A program made the position numbers and the translations under genes. The notes below the pieces were generated by a model that was not told where the DNA came from, searched no databases, and was given only the letters and a program-made list of their open reading frames with translations. Shown one piece after another: positions 24,169 to 33,370 of a stretch of DNA of 64,000 bases. The stretch is taken from positions 68,196-132,195 of the forward strand of contig NZ_KE384360.1 of the NCBI RefSeq assembly GCF_000425385.1. The letters are read 5' to 3'. Origin of the DNA: Pseudoduganella violaceinigra DSM 15887. GTDB lineage: Bacteria; Pseudomonadota; Gammaproteobacteria; Burkholderiales; Burkholderiaceae_D. Position 1 is the stretch's first letter, and every line of letters begins with the position of its first letter.

Positions 24169-25230
24169 TTACCTCACCGGATAGCCCGGGTACTCGAACT
24201 CCAGCGCGATACGATGGGCGGTACGCGGACCGTAGGAGCCGGCAATTTCTGTGAGCACTGCGTCCAGCGAACCCACCGGGGCGGGCAGCATTGCCGCAGG
24301 CGCTGCGGTGCTGCCGGCAACCCGGTCTGGCAGCACCTTCAGGCCATGGCTGCTGGCCACCGGCGCCTCGCTTGACGCCACGGCCAGCACGCGGCTGCGG
24401 TAGGTGCGGGTATAGGCGTCGCTGGCGTAAGCCAATGCGATTTCATCAAAACCCGTCGCCAGCGGCAGGCCGGTGTCATTCATGCTGTGCAGCCATTGGT
24501 CGGTGTAGCGCGTCAGCCAGACGTTCAGGTTGTAACCGAATCGCGGCGCGTAGACGCCGCTGTCGTGGCGGCTGCTCCAGTCTGCAACACCCAGGCTTGC
24601 CGCGACGGCTGCGGCTTTTTCGCGCCCGGCAATCGCTTCCACCAGGGCCAGCGAAACCGGCTGGGCGGCGCTGATCCCGGCGCTGGAGATCACCTTGCCA
24701 TCGGCGACGTAGCGCACGTTTGGCAGCCATTGGGTATCCGGATATTTTTCAAGACGGTAGTCATGGGTCGCCCAATGCGCCGTCCCGCGCCGGCCTTTCA
24801 TCAGGCCGCTATCGGCCACGCTCAGCGCACCGTCGCAGATGCTGACCATGGTGGCCCCTTTGGCTGCCTGTGCCTGCAGCCAGGCCAGCATGGGAGGAAA
24901 ATCCACGCGCTTCATGTATGGCACGATGACGTAGTCGGCGCCTTCGGGATAGCGCTGGTCGAAGCCCGCCATGTCCAGGTCTGGCTGCACACGCAGGCCC
25001 GTATTCATGGCGATGGTTGGGCCTGTGGTCGCGACCGCCAGCACTTGCGCGATATCGGCGCGCTGCAGCACGCCGTATGGCAACATGAAGTCGGTGATTT
25101 CAGTCGACGCGCTGTCGCCGAGGACGGCGATCAATGGGCGCTCGTGGCCGGGACGCGGCTGATAGGCGGGGAGTTCGCCAGCCTGGGCGCAGGAGAGTAC
25201 AAGCAGCGGGAGGGGGAGCAAGGTGCGCAT
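24169..25230 (-). CDS. Exported DJ-1/PfpI-family protein
   Basis: This 353-residue protein has an N-terminal signal peptide (MRTLLPLPLLVLSCAQAGE) and a DJ-1/PfpI fold: ADYVIVPYM, MVSICDGALSVAD with Cys132 at the nucleophile position, GTAHWATH and ISSAGISAAQPVSLALVEA. It resembles the sensor half of GlxA regulators but has no AraC domain and is predicted outside the cytoplasm. Whether it is a lipoprotein (VLSC) or is cleaved after AQA is unclear. It is co-transcribed with the GlxA-type regulator, so it may act on the same signal. Confidence 0.82.
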   Translation of the reverse strand: MRTLLPLPLLVLSCAQAGELPAYQPRPGHERPLIAVLGDSASTEITDFMLPYGVLQRADIAQVLAVATTGPTIAMNTGLRVQPDLDMAGFDQRYPEGADYVIVPYMKRVDFPPMLAWLQAQAAKGATMVSICDGALSVADSGLMKGRRGTAHWATHDYRLEKYPDTQWLPNVRYVADGKVISSAGISAAQPVSLALVEAIAGREKAAAVAASLGVADWSSRHDSGVYAPRFGYNLNVWLTRYTDQWLHSMNDTGLPLATGFDEIALAYASDAYTRTYRSRVLAVASSEAPVASSHGLKVLPDRVAGSTAAPAAMLPAPVGSLDAVLTEIAGSYGPRTAHRIALEFEYPGYPVR

Positions 25231-25316
25231 GGCAGATAAGCGGCTGTAATGTCAGCAGCCGATTATCTGCGCCTGGGATTGCTCAGGACTGCCAGAAAGC
25301 CGTCAATTCCTGCCAA

Positions 25317-25826
25317 TCAGTAATTGCCTTTATTGCCGCCGCTGTAGCTGCTGCCGCTGGTCGAGTCGCTTTGCATGGTGCTGGTGCCGGAGCCCATCAC
25401 GCTGCCGGTCGAGGTGCGCATGCCGGTGGACGTGGCGCCGTAGAAGTTGTGGATCTGGGTGGTGAATTCCGGATCCGCCATGTTGGGCCAGCGGTCCTTG
25501 TCGAAGCCCGGCGCGCTCTCCAGTTTTTCCTTGGTGCAGTCGAGCACAAAGCGTTTGTTGACGGTGTCAAGCTGCAAGGCCTGCCATGGCACGGCGAACA
25601 GCTTGTCGCCCAGGCCCAGCACGCCGCCGAAGGACAGCACGGCATAGGCGATCTGGCCAGTCTGCATGTCGAGCATGATTTCCTTGATGTCGCCGAGGTC
25701 TTCTTCCTGCCGGTTGTAGACGTCTTCGCCCATCAGTGTGTCGGCGCCCATCAGACGGGGGCCTGGACCATCGTTATCGTCACGGTCGCGATAGATGCCG
25801 AATTTGTCGCGGTCTAGATAGCTCAT
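25317..25826 (-). CDS. PRC-barrel protein, copy 1
   Basis: The 169-residue protein has a PRC-barrel domain (about 25-95: LMGADTLMGEDVYNRQEEDL, GDIKEIMLDMQTGQIAYAVL, KLFAVPWQALQLD) followed by a Ser/Gly/Thr-rich tail. Such proteins are often stress-induced in this group and may bind RNA or membranes; function is unknown. A close relative lies at 46894-47328. Start MSYLDRDKFG at 25826. Confidence 0.85.
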   Translation of the reverse strand: MSYLDRDKFGIYRDRDDNDGPGPRLMGADTLMGEDVYNRQEEDLGDIKEIMLDMQTGQIAYAVLSFGGVLGLGDKLFAVPWQALQLDTVNKRFVLDCTKEKLESAPGFDKDRWPNMADPEFTTQIHNFYGATSTGMRTSTGSVMGSGTSTMQSDSTSGSSYSGGNKGNY

Positions 25827-25928
25827 TCTGCCTCTCCTCATTTGTGTGAACGGGGTGAGATGAGAATAGCGCAGCTGGATTTTTCGCGTCCTTGTCGAAA
25901 TTCAATAGTGTGGGGCTACAATGCCACC

Positions 25929-26951
25929 ATGAATTACAAGCATGCCTTGGTGGTTGGTAAATTTGCGCCTTTGCACAAGGGGCACCAGCACTTGATTGAA
26001 TGCGCGCGCAGCGGGGCGCAGCGGGTTACTGTGCTGTGTTATGCCACGCCGGACTTCACGGACATGCCTTCCGGATTGCGTGCGCAGTGGATTGCGGCCT
26101 TGTATCCGGATGTGCAGGTGCTGGTGCCGGATGGCGCCCCGCCCGATAGTGCGCCGGGCCCGGCGCATTGGGCCTTCCTGCGCCAATGGCTGGCGCAAGC
26201 GGGTGTGGATGCCGACGTTGTGTTCTCCAGCGAACAATACGGGCCGCCGTTTGCCGCAGCCCTGGGGCTGGCGCACCGCATGGTCGACCATGCGCGTGCA
26301 TGCGTGCCGATTTCGGCCAGCATGATCAGGGCGGATGTGCATGCACAACGTGCCTGGCTTGCACCGGGCGTGTACCGCCATTTCGTGCAGCGCATCGTCC
26401 TGGTTGGCGCAGAGTCGACCGGCAAGTCGACGCTTGCCGCCTACATGGCCGAGCGTTGCGGCACGCGCTTCGTGCCGGAGATCGGGCGGGAAGTGTGGGA
26501 GGCGCGCCAGGGACAGCTGGCGCCCGCCGATTACGTAGCGATTGCTGAACGCCACCGCGCGGAGGAGGATGCGGCGCTCGAGCATTGCCATCGCTACCTG
26601 TTTTCCGATACCAATGCCTTGACCACGTTACTGCTTGGTTTCTGCTACGGACACTTGCACCAGGCCCCGCCGGCCTTGCTCGATTACGCGCAAGATTGTG
26701 CCCGGCGTTATGCGGCGCATTTCCTCTGCGGCGAGGAAATTCCGTTTCACCAGGATGGCTGGCGTGATGACGCCACGTGGCGTAGCCGCATCCAGGGCAT
26801 GGTGCGCTACGATCTTCAGGCAAGGGGTATTCCTTACCTGGAGTTGCGCGGCACGCTGGCGCAGCGCGCCGATCGGTTGATGGCCCGTTTAGAGGAAGAA
26901 GGCGGCCGCGGCGACCGCCGTTGGAGCGAGCGCGCCGGCCAGCAGGCCTAG
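25929..26951 (+). CDS. nadR: NadR-type NMN adenylyltransferase/ribosylnicotinamide kinase
   Basis: The 340-residue protein combines a nucleotidyltransferase domain (KFAPLHKGHQHLIE, with the xGH site; SASMIRADV later) and a P-loop kinase domain (GAESTGKSTLAAYMAERCG, Walker A; DTNALTT). This would convert nicotinamide riboside to NMN and then NAD. The N-terminal helix-turn-helix repressor domain of enterobacterial NadR is absent. ATG 25929 has no ribosome site, but TACAAT six bases upstream could be a -10 giving a near-leaderless message. Its 3' end overlaps the convergent antiporter gene by 63 bases. Confidence 0.88.
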   Translation: MNYKHALVVGKFAPLHKGHQHLIECARSGAQRVTVLCYATPDFTDMPSGLRAQWIAALYPDVQVLVPDGAPPDSAPGPAHWAFLRQWLAQAGVDADVVFSSEQYGPPFAAALGLAHRMVDHARACVPISASMIRADVHAQRAWLAPGVYRHFVQRIVLVGAESTGKSTLAAYMAERCGTRFVPEIGREVWEARQGQLAPADYVAIAERHRAEEDAALEHCHRYLFSDTNALTTLLLGFCYGHLHQAPPALLDYAQDCARRYAAHFLCGEEIPFHQDGWRDDATWRSRIQGMVRYDLQARGIPYLELRGTLAQRADRLMARLEEEGGRGDRRWSERAGQQA

Positions 26952-28112
26952 CGCCCCGATCGATTCATCGCGAAAGCCTTTGCGCAGCAGGGCGACGCCG
27001 GCTGGATTCGGCGCGTTGGCGATCACAGTCAGGCCGCCGCCCGCGACGGCGCCGGCGACCAGCATGTATTGTGCCTGCGGTTGAATGCCGTCGATCAGCG
27101 AGCCAAGATACGTGAGGGCTGCGTTGTCTGTGATCGCGGTCAGGCCCAGCGCGCCGAAGAAGAGCGCCAGCGGCTGCAGGCTTTCGACAATCGGTTGCAG
27201 CCACCATTGCTGCATGCTGCCCAACACCACCAGGCCAGCGAGGAAGAAACCGACCAGCAAGGCTTCTTTCAGGATCAGCGGCGACTGGTGCTGCGGATAC
27301 GCGCTGGTGAAGCCAAGAAAGAACAGGAACAGGCCAAGGAACAGCACCGGATGGTGGGCCAGCATCACCACGGCGGCGAGGAAAGCCAAGTGGATCATGC
27401 TGGTCGCCAGGGGAGCGCGGGTGCTGGCGGTGGGCCTTGGCGCATTGCCCTGGAGGCTATTGCGCAGCAGCCAGGTTAACGCGCTGGCGTTGACCAATAC
27501 GGCGAGCGTGGCTTTCCAGCCGAAGTTGGCGGCCATGAAGGCGCTGTCCCATTGCCAGGTCGCGGCCACCATCAGCACGGGCGGCGCGGCGTAGGCAGTC
27601 AGCGTGCCGCCGACCGAGACGTTGACGAACAGCACGCCCAGTGCCGCGTACTTCTGCCACTCCGGCAAGCCATCTCGGAAAATCTGCGGCGCCAGCATCA
27701 GTGCGGCCAGCGTCATGGCGGCGGGCTCGGTGATCAGCGAGCCTGCCAGCGGCACCAGGGCGAGGCCCATCCACGCCTGCAGCAGCGGGCGCCCGCCGGA
27801 GAGGATGTCGATCATCCGCTGCACGAAATCCAGTACCGGCTTCGATGCCGCCACCACCATCACCACGAAGACGAACAGCGGCTCGGTGTATTGCTGCGTT
27901 TCCGCGTAGGCGATGGCGTTTTGCGGACCGGCCACGCAGGCCATCGCCACCAGCAGCACCATGGCCCAGAAGCCGAATACCACCTCCACCTCGCCTAGCA
28001 AATGCAGCAAGCCGCCGTGGCGCGGATATTTGTGCGACAGCCGTTCAAAGGCTTTGGCGCTGAAAGTGTGCAGTAAGGCGAAGACAAACAGGATTGCGCC
28101 GATCAGTTGCAT
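26889..28112 (-). CDS. Putative Na+/H+ antiporter
   Basis: The 407-residue protein has about ten to twelve hydrophobic helices and matches the 'putative Na+/H+ antiporter' family: QLIGAILFVFALLHTFSAKA at the N-terminus, FGFWAMVLLVAMA, EPLFVFVVMVVAASKPVLDF, GSLITEPAAMTLAALMLAP and GLTAITDNAALTYLGSL. Charged residues within helices (D of TDNAAL) could bind the cation. Transport was assigned by family resemblance only. MQLIG at 28112 is chosen over longer upstream starts, whose sequence is not membrane-like. Confidence 0.85.
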   Translation of the reverse strand: MQLIGAILFVFALLHTFSAKAFERLSHKYPRHGGLLHLLGEVEVVFGFWAMVLLVAMACVAGPQNAIAYAETQQYTEPLFVFVVMVVAASKPVLDFVQRMIDILSGGRPLLQAWMGLALVPLAGSLITEPAAMTLAALMLAPQIFRDGLPEWQKYAALGVLFVNVSVGGTLTAYAAPPVLMVAATWQWDSAFMAANFGWKATLAVLVNASALTWLLRNSLQGNAPRPTASTRAPLATSMIHLAFLAAVVMLAHHPVLFLGLFLFFLGFTSAYPQHQSPLILKEALLVGFFLAGLVVLGSMQQWWLQPIVESLQPLALFFGALGLTAITDNAALTYLGSLIDGIQPQAQYMLVAGAVAGGGLTVIANAPNPAGVALLRKGFRDESIGALGLLAGALAPTAVAAAAFFL

Positions 28113-28246
28113 GGCTGTGGGACTTAAGTTGGCAATATTGCCGATTCTATCAGCCGAACTGGTGGCGGCAGGTTTCTTCGCACTCAGGTATCTGGACCGT
28201 TCTTGCCGCCCAAACGCGGAAACAGGTTTTCTCCGCGCGCTTGTAG

Positions 28247-28276
28247 GACTATACTGTATGCATGTACAGTATAGTC
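28247..28276 (+). promoter_or_regulatory. LexA box of imuA-imuB
   Basis: A 30-base perfect palindrome (12-base arms) contains CTGTATGCATGTACAG at 28254-28269, the CTGT-N8-ACAG LexA operator. It ends four bases before the imuA ATG and overlaps TATACT/TATAGT sequences that could be -10 elements, so LexA binding would block the promoter directly. Confidence 0.92.
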
Positions 28277-28280
28277 TGCC

Positions 28281-28967
28281 ATGGCGCTCGTTGACCCACA
28301 ACCCCTGCATCCGGCCCTCTGGCTGGCATCCCAACTCAGCAAGGGAGCCACGTCCTGTGTGGATACCGGAATCCCCGTCCTCTCCCACCAGTTGCCCGGG
28401 GGAGGCTGGCCGACGGGCGTCCTGACGGAGTTGCTACTCCAGCAACCTGGCATCGGCGAATGGCGCTTGCTGCAAGCCGCGCTGGCCGGCCAAAAGCTGC
28501 CGGTGGCATTGCTGCAACCGCCCTATGCCCCGCAAACCCTGGGCCTGGACTTGCATTCCCAGCAACTGCTCTGGATCCGCAACACCGGCAAGGCGGCTGA
28601 CTGCCTGTGGGCTGCCGAGCAAATCCTGCGCAGCGGCAGTTGCGGCGCCGTGCTGTTGTGGCAACAGCAGATCCGCAATGAATCGCTGCGCCGCCTGCAT
28701 CTGGCTGCCCAGTGTGGCGAGGCCCTGTTCTTCCTGCTGCGGCCGATTGCCGCGGCCCAGGATTCCTCTCCCGCGCCGCTGCGGCTGGCACTGCGGCCCG
28801 CCGCTGGCGGCATCAATATCGAATTCATCAAGCGCCGGGGACCGCAGCGCGACACGCCGCTGTTCCTCCCATTAACCCCCACCCTGTTGCAACGCCATGC
28901 GTCTGTGGATCGCTCTCTACCTGCCCCGGCTACCGCTCGAAGTGTTCTGTCCGAACTGGTCGGATGA
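28281..28967 (+). CDS. imuA: Translesion synthesis-associated protein ImuA
   Basis: ImuA is a RecA/SulA-like partner of the ImuB-DnaE2 mutagenic polymerase complex made under SOS. The 228-residue product has the family pattern LSHQLPGGGWPTGVLTELL (degenerate Walker region) and LLWIRNTGKAADCLWAAEQ. It begins just after a LexA box and overlaps imuB by 71 bases in another frame. The classical third gene, dnaE2, is not adjacent but 9.5 kb away. Confidence 0.92.
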   Translation: MALVDPQPLHPALWLASQLSKGATSCVDTGIPVLSHQLPGGGWPTGVLTELLLQQPGIGEWRLLQAALAGQKLPVALLQPPYAPQTLGLDLHSQQLLWIRNTGKAADCLWAAEQILRSGSCGAVLLWQQQIRNESLRRLHLAAQCGEALFFLLRPIAAAQDSSPAPLRLALRPAAGGINIEFIKRRGPQRDTPLFLPLTPTLLQRHASVDRSLPAPATARSVLSELVG

Positions 28968-30363
28968 TCAGTGCAGCGTGGTGCTGGAACAGGAGGGCGT
29001 GCTGGCCGTCTCCTGCCTGGCCCACAGGATGGGCGTGCGGCCCGGCATGCGCCGCAGCGGCGCCCTGATGCTGGCGCCGGAAGCCCAGATGCACGAACGC
29101 GCGCCGCAGCAGGAGCGGGAAGCCCTGCAGGCCGTCGCCTTGGCCATGTTGCAATACACGCCCCAGGTGGCGCAAGGCGAGGGCGCCACCCTGCTGCTGG
29201 ACGTGGGCGCCAGCCTGCGCCTGTTCGGCGGCATCCGCCGCCTGTGCCGCCTGGTGCGGGACAGCCTGCAAAAGCTCGGCTTCAGCGGCGTGCTGGGCGT
29301 GGCGCCGACGGCGCGCGGCGCCTGGCTGCTGGCGCGCGCCGGCGGCGGCCGCACGCTCAAACTGGACAGCCTGCTGCGTCGCCTGCATCTGCTGCCGGTG
29401 GGCCTGTTGCCGCCGTTGCAGCGCCACCAGCGCTGGCTGGAGGGCATCGGCTGCCGCGGTATCGGCGATCTGGTGCGCCTGCCGCGCCCGGGCCTGCAGC
29501 GCCGCTGCGGCATCGAAGTGCTGGATATGCTCGATGCCGCGCAAGGCCTGGCGCCGGAAATGCACGAATGGATCGCGGCACCGCCCAGCTTCAAGGCCAG
29601 GCTGGAACTGTTCGGCCGCATCGAAAACACCGACCTGCTGCTGGCCGGCGCCTGCCGCCTGCTGCAACAGCTGACCGGCTGGCTGTGCGCCCACCAGTTC
29701 GCCGTTTCGCGCATCCGCCTGCTGCTCGAACATGAGCGCGGCCGCGAAGCCTGCCCGCCCACGCCGGTGGACGTGATGCTGGCCGAGCCCACCTGGCGCG
29801 ATGCGCATATCGTGCGCCTGTTGAAGGAGCGCTTGGCCAAGGTGGAACTCCCGGCGCCGGTGATCGGGCTGGCGCTGGAAGCGGCCCAGGTTGAAGCGAT
29901 GGCGCCGCTCAGCGATTCGCTGTTCCCCGAACCCGGCGGCAGCCCGCAGGAGCGCCAGCGCCTGGTCGAAGTGCTGGTGGCGCGCCTCGGCGCCGACAAT
30001 GTGTTGCAGCCTTACCCCAAGGCCGACTACCGGCCCGAGGTGGCCAACCGCTGGGTGCCCCTGCACGAGCCAGTGCGCCCGGCCGACGTGGCGGGCCAGT
30101 TGCCGCCGCGTCCCTTGCCGCGCCCGGCCTTCCTGCTGCCCAAGCCGATCCAGCTGCTGATGCGCGACCACCGGCCGTTCTATTGCTCGCCGCTGCGCAT
30201 GGTGTCCAGCGGCGAGCGCATCGAAGCCGGCTGGTGGAGCGACACGCAAAGCCGCGACTATTTCATCGCCGAGGGCGAAGACCATGCCTACTACTGGGTG
30301 TTCCGCGAGCGCACGCCCGGTACGGACGAAACGCGCTGGTTCCTGCATGGTTTGTTCGCCTAG
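28897..30363 (+). CDS. imuB: ImuB, Y-family polymerase-like mutasome hub
   Basis: ImuB is a catalytically inactive Y-family polymerase relative that bridges the beta clamp, ImuA and DnaE2. The 488-residue protein keeps the fold (LWIALYLPRLPLEVFCP, GATLLLDVGASLRLFGG, GVAPTARGAWLLARAGG, LEGIGCRGIGDLVRLPRPGL helix-hairpin-helix-like) but lacks the usual pair of acidic catalytic residues. The C-terminus (PIQLLMRDHRPFYCSPLRM...AYYWVFRE) is the domain common to ImuB proteins. It overlaps imuA by 71 bases. Confidence 0.93.
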   Translation: MRLWIALYLPRLPLEVFCPNWSDDQCSVVLEQEGVLAVSCLAHRMGVRPGMRRSGALMLAPEAQMHERAPQQEREALQAVALAMLQYTPQVAQGEGATLLLDVGASLRLFGGIRRLCRLVRDSLQKLGFSGVLGVAPTARGAWLLARAGGGRTLKLDSLLRRLHLLPVGLLPPLQRHQRWLEGIGCRGIGDLVRLPRPGLQRRCGIEVLDMLDAAQGLAPEMHEWIAAPPSFKARLELFGRIENTDLLLAGACRLLQQLTGWLCAHQFAVSRIRLLLEHERGREACPPTPVDVMLAEPTWRDAHIVRLLKERLAKVELPAPVIGLALEAAQVEAMAPLSDSLFPEPGGSPQERQRLVEVLVARLGADNVLQPYPKADYRPEVANRWVPLHEPVRPADVAGQLPPRPLPRPAFLLPKPIQLLMRDHRPFYCSPLRMVSSGERIEAGWWSDTQSRDYFIAEGEDHAYYWVFRERTPGTDETRWFLHGLFA

Positions 30364-30482
30364 CGCATGTGCCGTGGACCTCACCCAGGGGCCGATCAAC
30401 GGCGCTGGCGGCGAACCCGTCGCGCATGGCAACCCCCATTTGAAGGAAGGCGTATGATGGGCGCAAAACGGGAGGAGCGCCT

Positions 30483-31241
30483 ATGTACGCACAACGACTC
30501 GAATTCCCTGGGGCCGCCGGGCAAAGGCTGGCGGCGCGGCTGGACTCTCCAGCGACCGGTGCAAGCGCCTATGCCTTGTTCGCGCATTGCTTCACCTGCG
30601 GCAAGGATGTATTTGCCGCGAACCGCATCGCGCAGGCCCTGACCGAACATGGCATCGCCGTGCTGCGCTTCGATTTCACCGGTTTGGGTGCCAGCGAAGG
30701 CGATTTTGCCAACACCAATTTCTCTTCCAATGTGGCGGACCTGCAGGCTGCCGCGGCCTTCCTGCGCCATGAATTCCAGGCGCCGCGCATCCTGATCGGG
30801 CATAGCCTGGGCGGTGCGGCGACGCTGGCGTTTGCGGGGACGGTGCCGGAAGCGCAGGCCGTCGTCACCATTGCCGCGCCGAGCGATCCGGTGCATGTCA
30901 CGCAATTGTTCGAAGAGCAGATTGACGAGATCACGGCCAAGGGCGAAGCCATGGTGCAGCTGGCCGGGCGCCCTTTCCGCATCAAGCGGCAATTCCTGGA
31001 AGATGTGGCGGAGCACAGCTTGCGCAACAAGATCGCCGGCATGCGCAAGGCCTTGCTGGTCATGCATGCGCCGGGCGACACGACGGTCGGCATCAACAAT
31101 GCGCTGGAAATTTTCGCGGCGGCCAAGCATCCGAAGAGCTTTATCTCGCTCGATACCGCGGACCACCTGTTGACCGTTCGCGAAGACGCGAGCTACGTGG
31201 CCGGCCTGATCGCCGCCTGGAGCTCGCGTTACCTCAAGTAG
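30483..31241 (+). CDS. Alpha/beta hydrolase of the OsmC-linked type
   Basis: The 252-residue protein shows the alpha/beta hydrolase nucleophile elbow GHSLGG with catalytic Ser, a start of [16 protein letters not shown] in the oxyanion region, and DTADHLL near the C-terminus that supplies the His. In many proteobacteria the same domain is fused to OsmC peroxiredoxin; here it stands alone. ATG 30483 is preceded by GGGAGGAGCGCCT. Substrate unknown. Confidence 0.88.
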   Translation: MYAQRLEFPGAAGQRLAARLDSPATGASAYALFAHCFTCGKDVFAANRIAQALTEHGIAVLRFDFTGLGASEGDFANTNFSSNVADLQAAAAFLRHEFQAPRILIGHSLGGAATLAFAGTVPEAQAVVTIAAPSDPVHVTQLFEEQIDEITAKGEAMVQLAGRPFRIKRQFLEDVAEHSLRNKIAGMRKALLVMHAPGDTTVGINNALEIFAAAKHPKSFISLDTADHLLTVREDASYVAGLIAAWSSRYLK

Positions 31242-31291
31242 CGGGGGAACCCTCCCGGATGGCCGAGTTCTGCCAGCGCGAGCAGGGGTGG

Positions 31292-31315
31292 GCGGGCGCA
31301 CCGCAGTGCGCCCGC
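31292..31315. terminator. Hairpin between convergent genes
   Basis: GCGGGCGCA (31292-31300) pairs perfectly with TGCGCCCGC (31307-31315) around a six-base loop, located between the convergent hydrolase and M61 peptidase genes. A U-tract is poor on both sides, so termination strength is uncertain. Confidence 0.4.
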
Positions 31316-31326
31316 AAGAGCGTGGT

Positions 31327-33219
31327 TTACTGTCGCGGCGCCAGGATCGCTTCCAGGCGGTCCGGCGTGCCGTCGATGCGTTCCAGGCGCGGATACTTCA
31401 GGCCTTCGTAATAAGGCAGGGCAACGGTGCTGTATTGCTGGCCGTGCTTTACCAGCAGTTCGATCGGCTTCCGGCTGGTCTTGGCTTCGGTGATCGCCTT
31501 GCGCAGCAGTTCGGCCTTGTAGGCGCGGCCGTTCACGGCCAGCAGGGTGGTATTGCCCGACAGGCCGGCCTTGAAGCCGACGCCTTCCCACTGGATGCTT
31601 TCGATCTTGCCTTCGCTGCCGACGTTGAAGCCGAGCGAGTAGGTGAAGTCGGCCGATTTGCCGCGCTCTTCGGCGGCTTTCAGGAAATCGGTCTGCTTCT
31701 CGGCAAATGCCAGCTTGTAGCCGGCGCGCGTGATGCCGTCCAGCGGCACCGGGCCCAGGTCTTCAATGCGGGTGCGCAGGAACGTGGCCCAGTCATGCGG
31801 CTGGACGCTGTTGAGCGCATGGACCACATCGTCGACGGTGTAGTGCAGGGCGGTGTTGCGGCCGTCTTCCACGCCGAAGAATTTGCTGGAGAAGTCGTCC
31901 AGCGAGCGCTGATCGCCCGACAGTTCGCGGATCTTGGTGTCCACGTCCAGCCAGATCAGCATGCCTTCGTTGTAGTAGTCTTCGCTGCGCTGGTAGTTCG
32001 ACCAAGGGATGGCGCGGCGCGCGTTGATGATCGGGTCGTAGGTGGTGTCCTGCACCGAACGCCATTCGCGGCCCTTCATGATGGCGTAGCGCGCGGCGGT
32101 GGCGGCGATGGCGTCCTTGATGCTGGCAGCCTTCATCAGGCCCGAGCGCGCCGCGAGCAGCTCGCCGTAGTAGGTGGTCTGGCCTTCATACACCCACAGC
32201 AGGTCGTTTTGCAGCGGCTGGTTGAAATTCAGGACGTCCTGGCCTTTCGGGCGGCGGAACTTGCCGTTCCAGGAGTGGGTGAATTCGTGCGGCAGCAGGC
32301 CGCGCTCGGATTCGGTCTTGTTCCAGTCGGTGAAGTAGTCGGTCTTCAGCGCGTTCTCGCTGGACTGGTGGTGTTCGCGGCCCACGCGGCCGAATTCATC
32401 GCTCAGGGCGAACAGGAAGTCGTAGTGTTTGAAGTGCTGCGAGCCGAATACCTTGTAGGCCTGCTTGACCAGGTTGCGGTGCAGTTCGATGTGTTCCGGC
32501 TTGGCTTCCAGCGCTTCGGCGTTGTCGGCCACCACGTTCAGGTAGACCGGCGCCTTGGCGCCCGGATCGAGGTCGAAGCGCTTGAAGTAGCGGCCGGCGA
32601 ACAGCGGCGAATCGACGAAGGTTTCGACGTCGGTGGTCTTGAAGCTCACCACGTCGCCATGGCGTTCGGCTTCTTCCAGCGCGGAGCCGTATTGCCAGCC
32701 GGGCGGCAGGGTCAGCGTGGCCTGGATCGGGATGCGGCGCGTGGCGTAGCCGGCCGGGTACATGGTCATCGACTGCCATTGGATGCCCAGGATGTCGGGC
32801 GTGATCGAGGTGCGGCCTTGCGCCGATTCGGTCGGCGCCAGGTGCTGGTATTCCACCTCGATCGCCTTGGCGCCGGACGGCACGTCGATATGGAAGGCGT
32901 AGACGTTCACGTTGTCGCGGCGCCAGGCCAGGGTCTTGCCGTTGGCGCTGACCTTGAAGCCGGCAAACTGGTTCAGCGCACCGGTCGGTCCGTGCTGCGC
33001 CGTCACCCACTGCGGGAACAGCAGCGTCATCTTGCCCGCTTTGGCGGGGATGGTCTGCTGGATGCGGTAAATGTTCTGGGCCGTGTTGGAGGCGTCGACC
33101 TTCATCACGATGGTGCCTGGATAAGGCTGGTCGGCTGGCGCCGGGATGGCCTGGCCGGCGTGGGCGCTGGAGGCGGCGCCCAGCAGCAGGGCGAGGGCGG
33201 TTTGGGTGAACAGTTTCAT
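31327..33219 (-). CDS. M61-family metallopeptidase (glycyl aminopeptidase-like)
   Basis: The 630-residue protein has a signal peptide (MKLFTQTALALLLGAASSAHA) and is probably periplasmic. Near residue 312 is the gluzincin motif HEFTHSWNGKFRRP, followed by WVYEGQTTYYGEL with the downstream Glu ligand. A PDZ-like domain lies near the C-terminus (GSEGKIESIQWEGVGFKAGL). Family M61 enzymes remove N-terminal Gly/Ala. The length is typical. Confidence 0.92.
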   Translation of the reverse strand: MKLFTQTALALLLGAASSAHAGQAIPAPADQPYPGTIVMKVDASNTAQNIYRIQQTIPAKAGKMTLLFPQWVTAQHGPTGALNQFAGFKVSANGKTLAWRRDNVNVYAFHIDVPSGAKAIEVEYQHLAPTESAQGRTSITPDILGIQWQSMTMYPAGYATRRIPIQATLTLPPGWQYGSALEEAERHGDVVSFKTTDVETFVDSPLFAGRYFKRFDLDPGAKAPVYLNVVADNAEALEAKPEHIELHRNLVKQAYKVFGSQHFKHYDFLFALSDEFGRVGREHHQSSENALKTDYFTDWNKTESERGLLPHEFTHSWNGKFRRPKGQDVLNFNQPLQNDLLWVYEGQTTYYGELLAARSGLMKAASIKDAIAATAARYAIMKGREWRSVQDTTYDPIINARRAIPWSNYQRSEDYYNEGMLIWLDVDTKIRELSGDQRSLDDFSSKFFGVEDGRNTALHYTVDDVVHALNSVQPHDWATFLRTRIEDLGPVPLDGITRAGYKLAFAEKQTDFLKAAEERGKSADFTYSLGFNVGSEGKIESIQWEGVGFKAGLSGNTTLLAVNGRAYKAELLRKAITEAKTSRKPIELLVKHGQQYSTVALPYYEGLKYPRLERIDGTPDRLEAILAPRQ

Positions 33220-33303
33220 TTATTTCAACAAGGAAAGTGCGACGGGCGAGTGTAGCACGCAGGGGGTGGGGAATTGTTTCAGAACGTAACGCTAAAAATT
33301 CCT

Positions 33304-33331
33304 CTTGAAATCCGTTTGGGCGAACTTATAT
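33304..33331 (+). promoter_or_regulatory. Candidate sigma-32 promoter of the small heat-shock gene
   Basis: CTTGAAA (33304-33310) is a perfect sigma-32 -35 element. After 13 bases comes ACTTATAT (33324-33331), which fits the CCCCATNT -10 less well. Transcription would start near 33337, leaving a leader of about 64 bases that contains the hairpin annotated at 33371-33395. Confidence 0.6.
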
Positions 33332-33370
33332 CGGAGTCAGCGGTTGCCCAGAAGGGGGCCGCAGGACCGT

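Noticed and set aside
31288-33255. A 655-codon plus-strand open frame across the M61 peptidase
   Set aside because: Antisense shadow; the minus strand encodes the complete peptidase with signal peptide and zinc motif.
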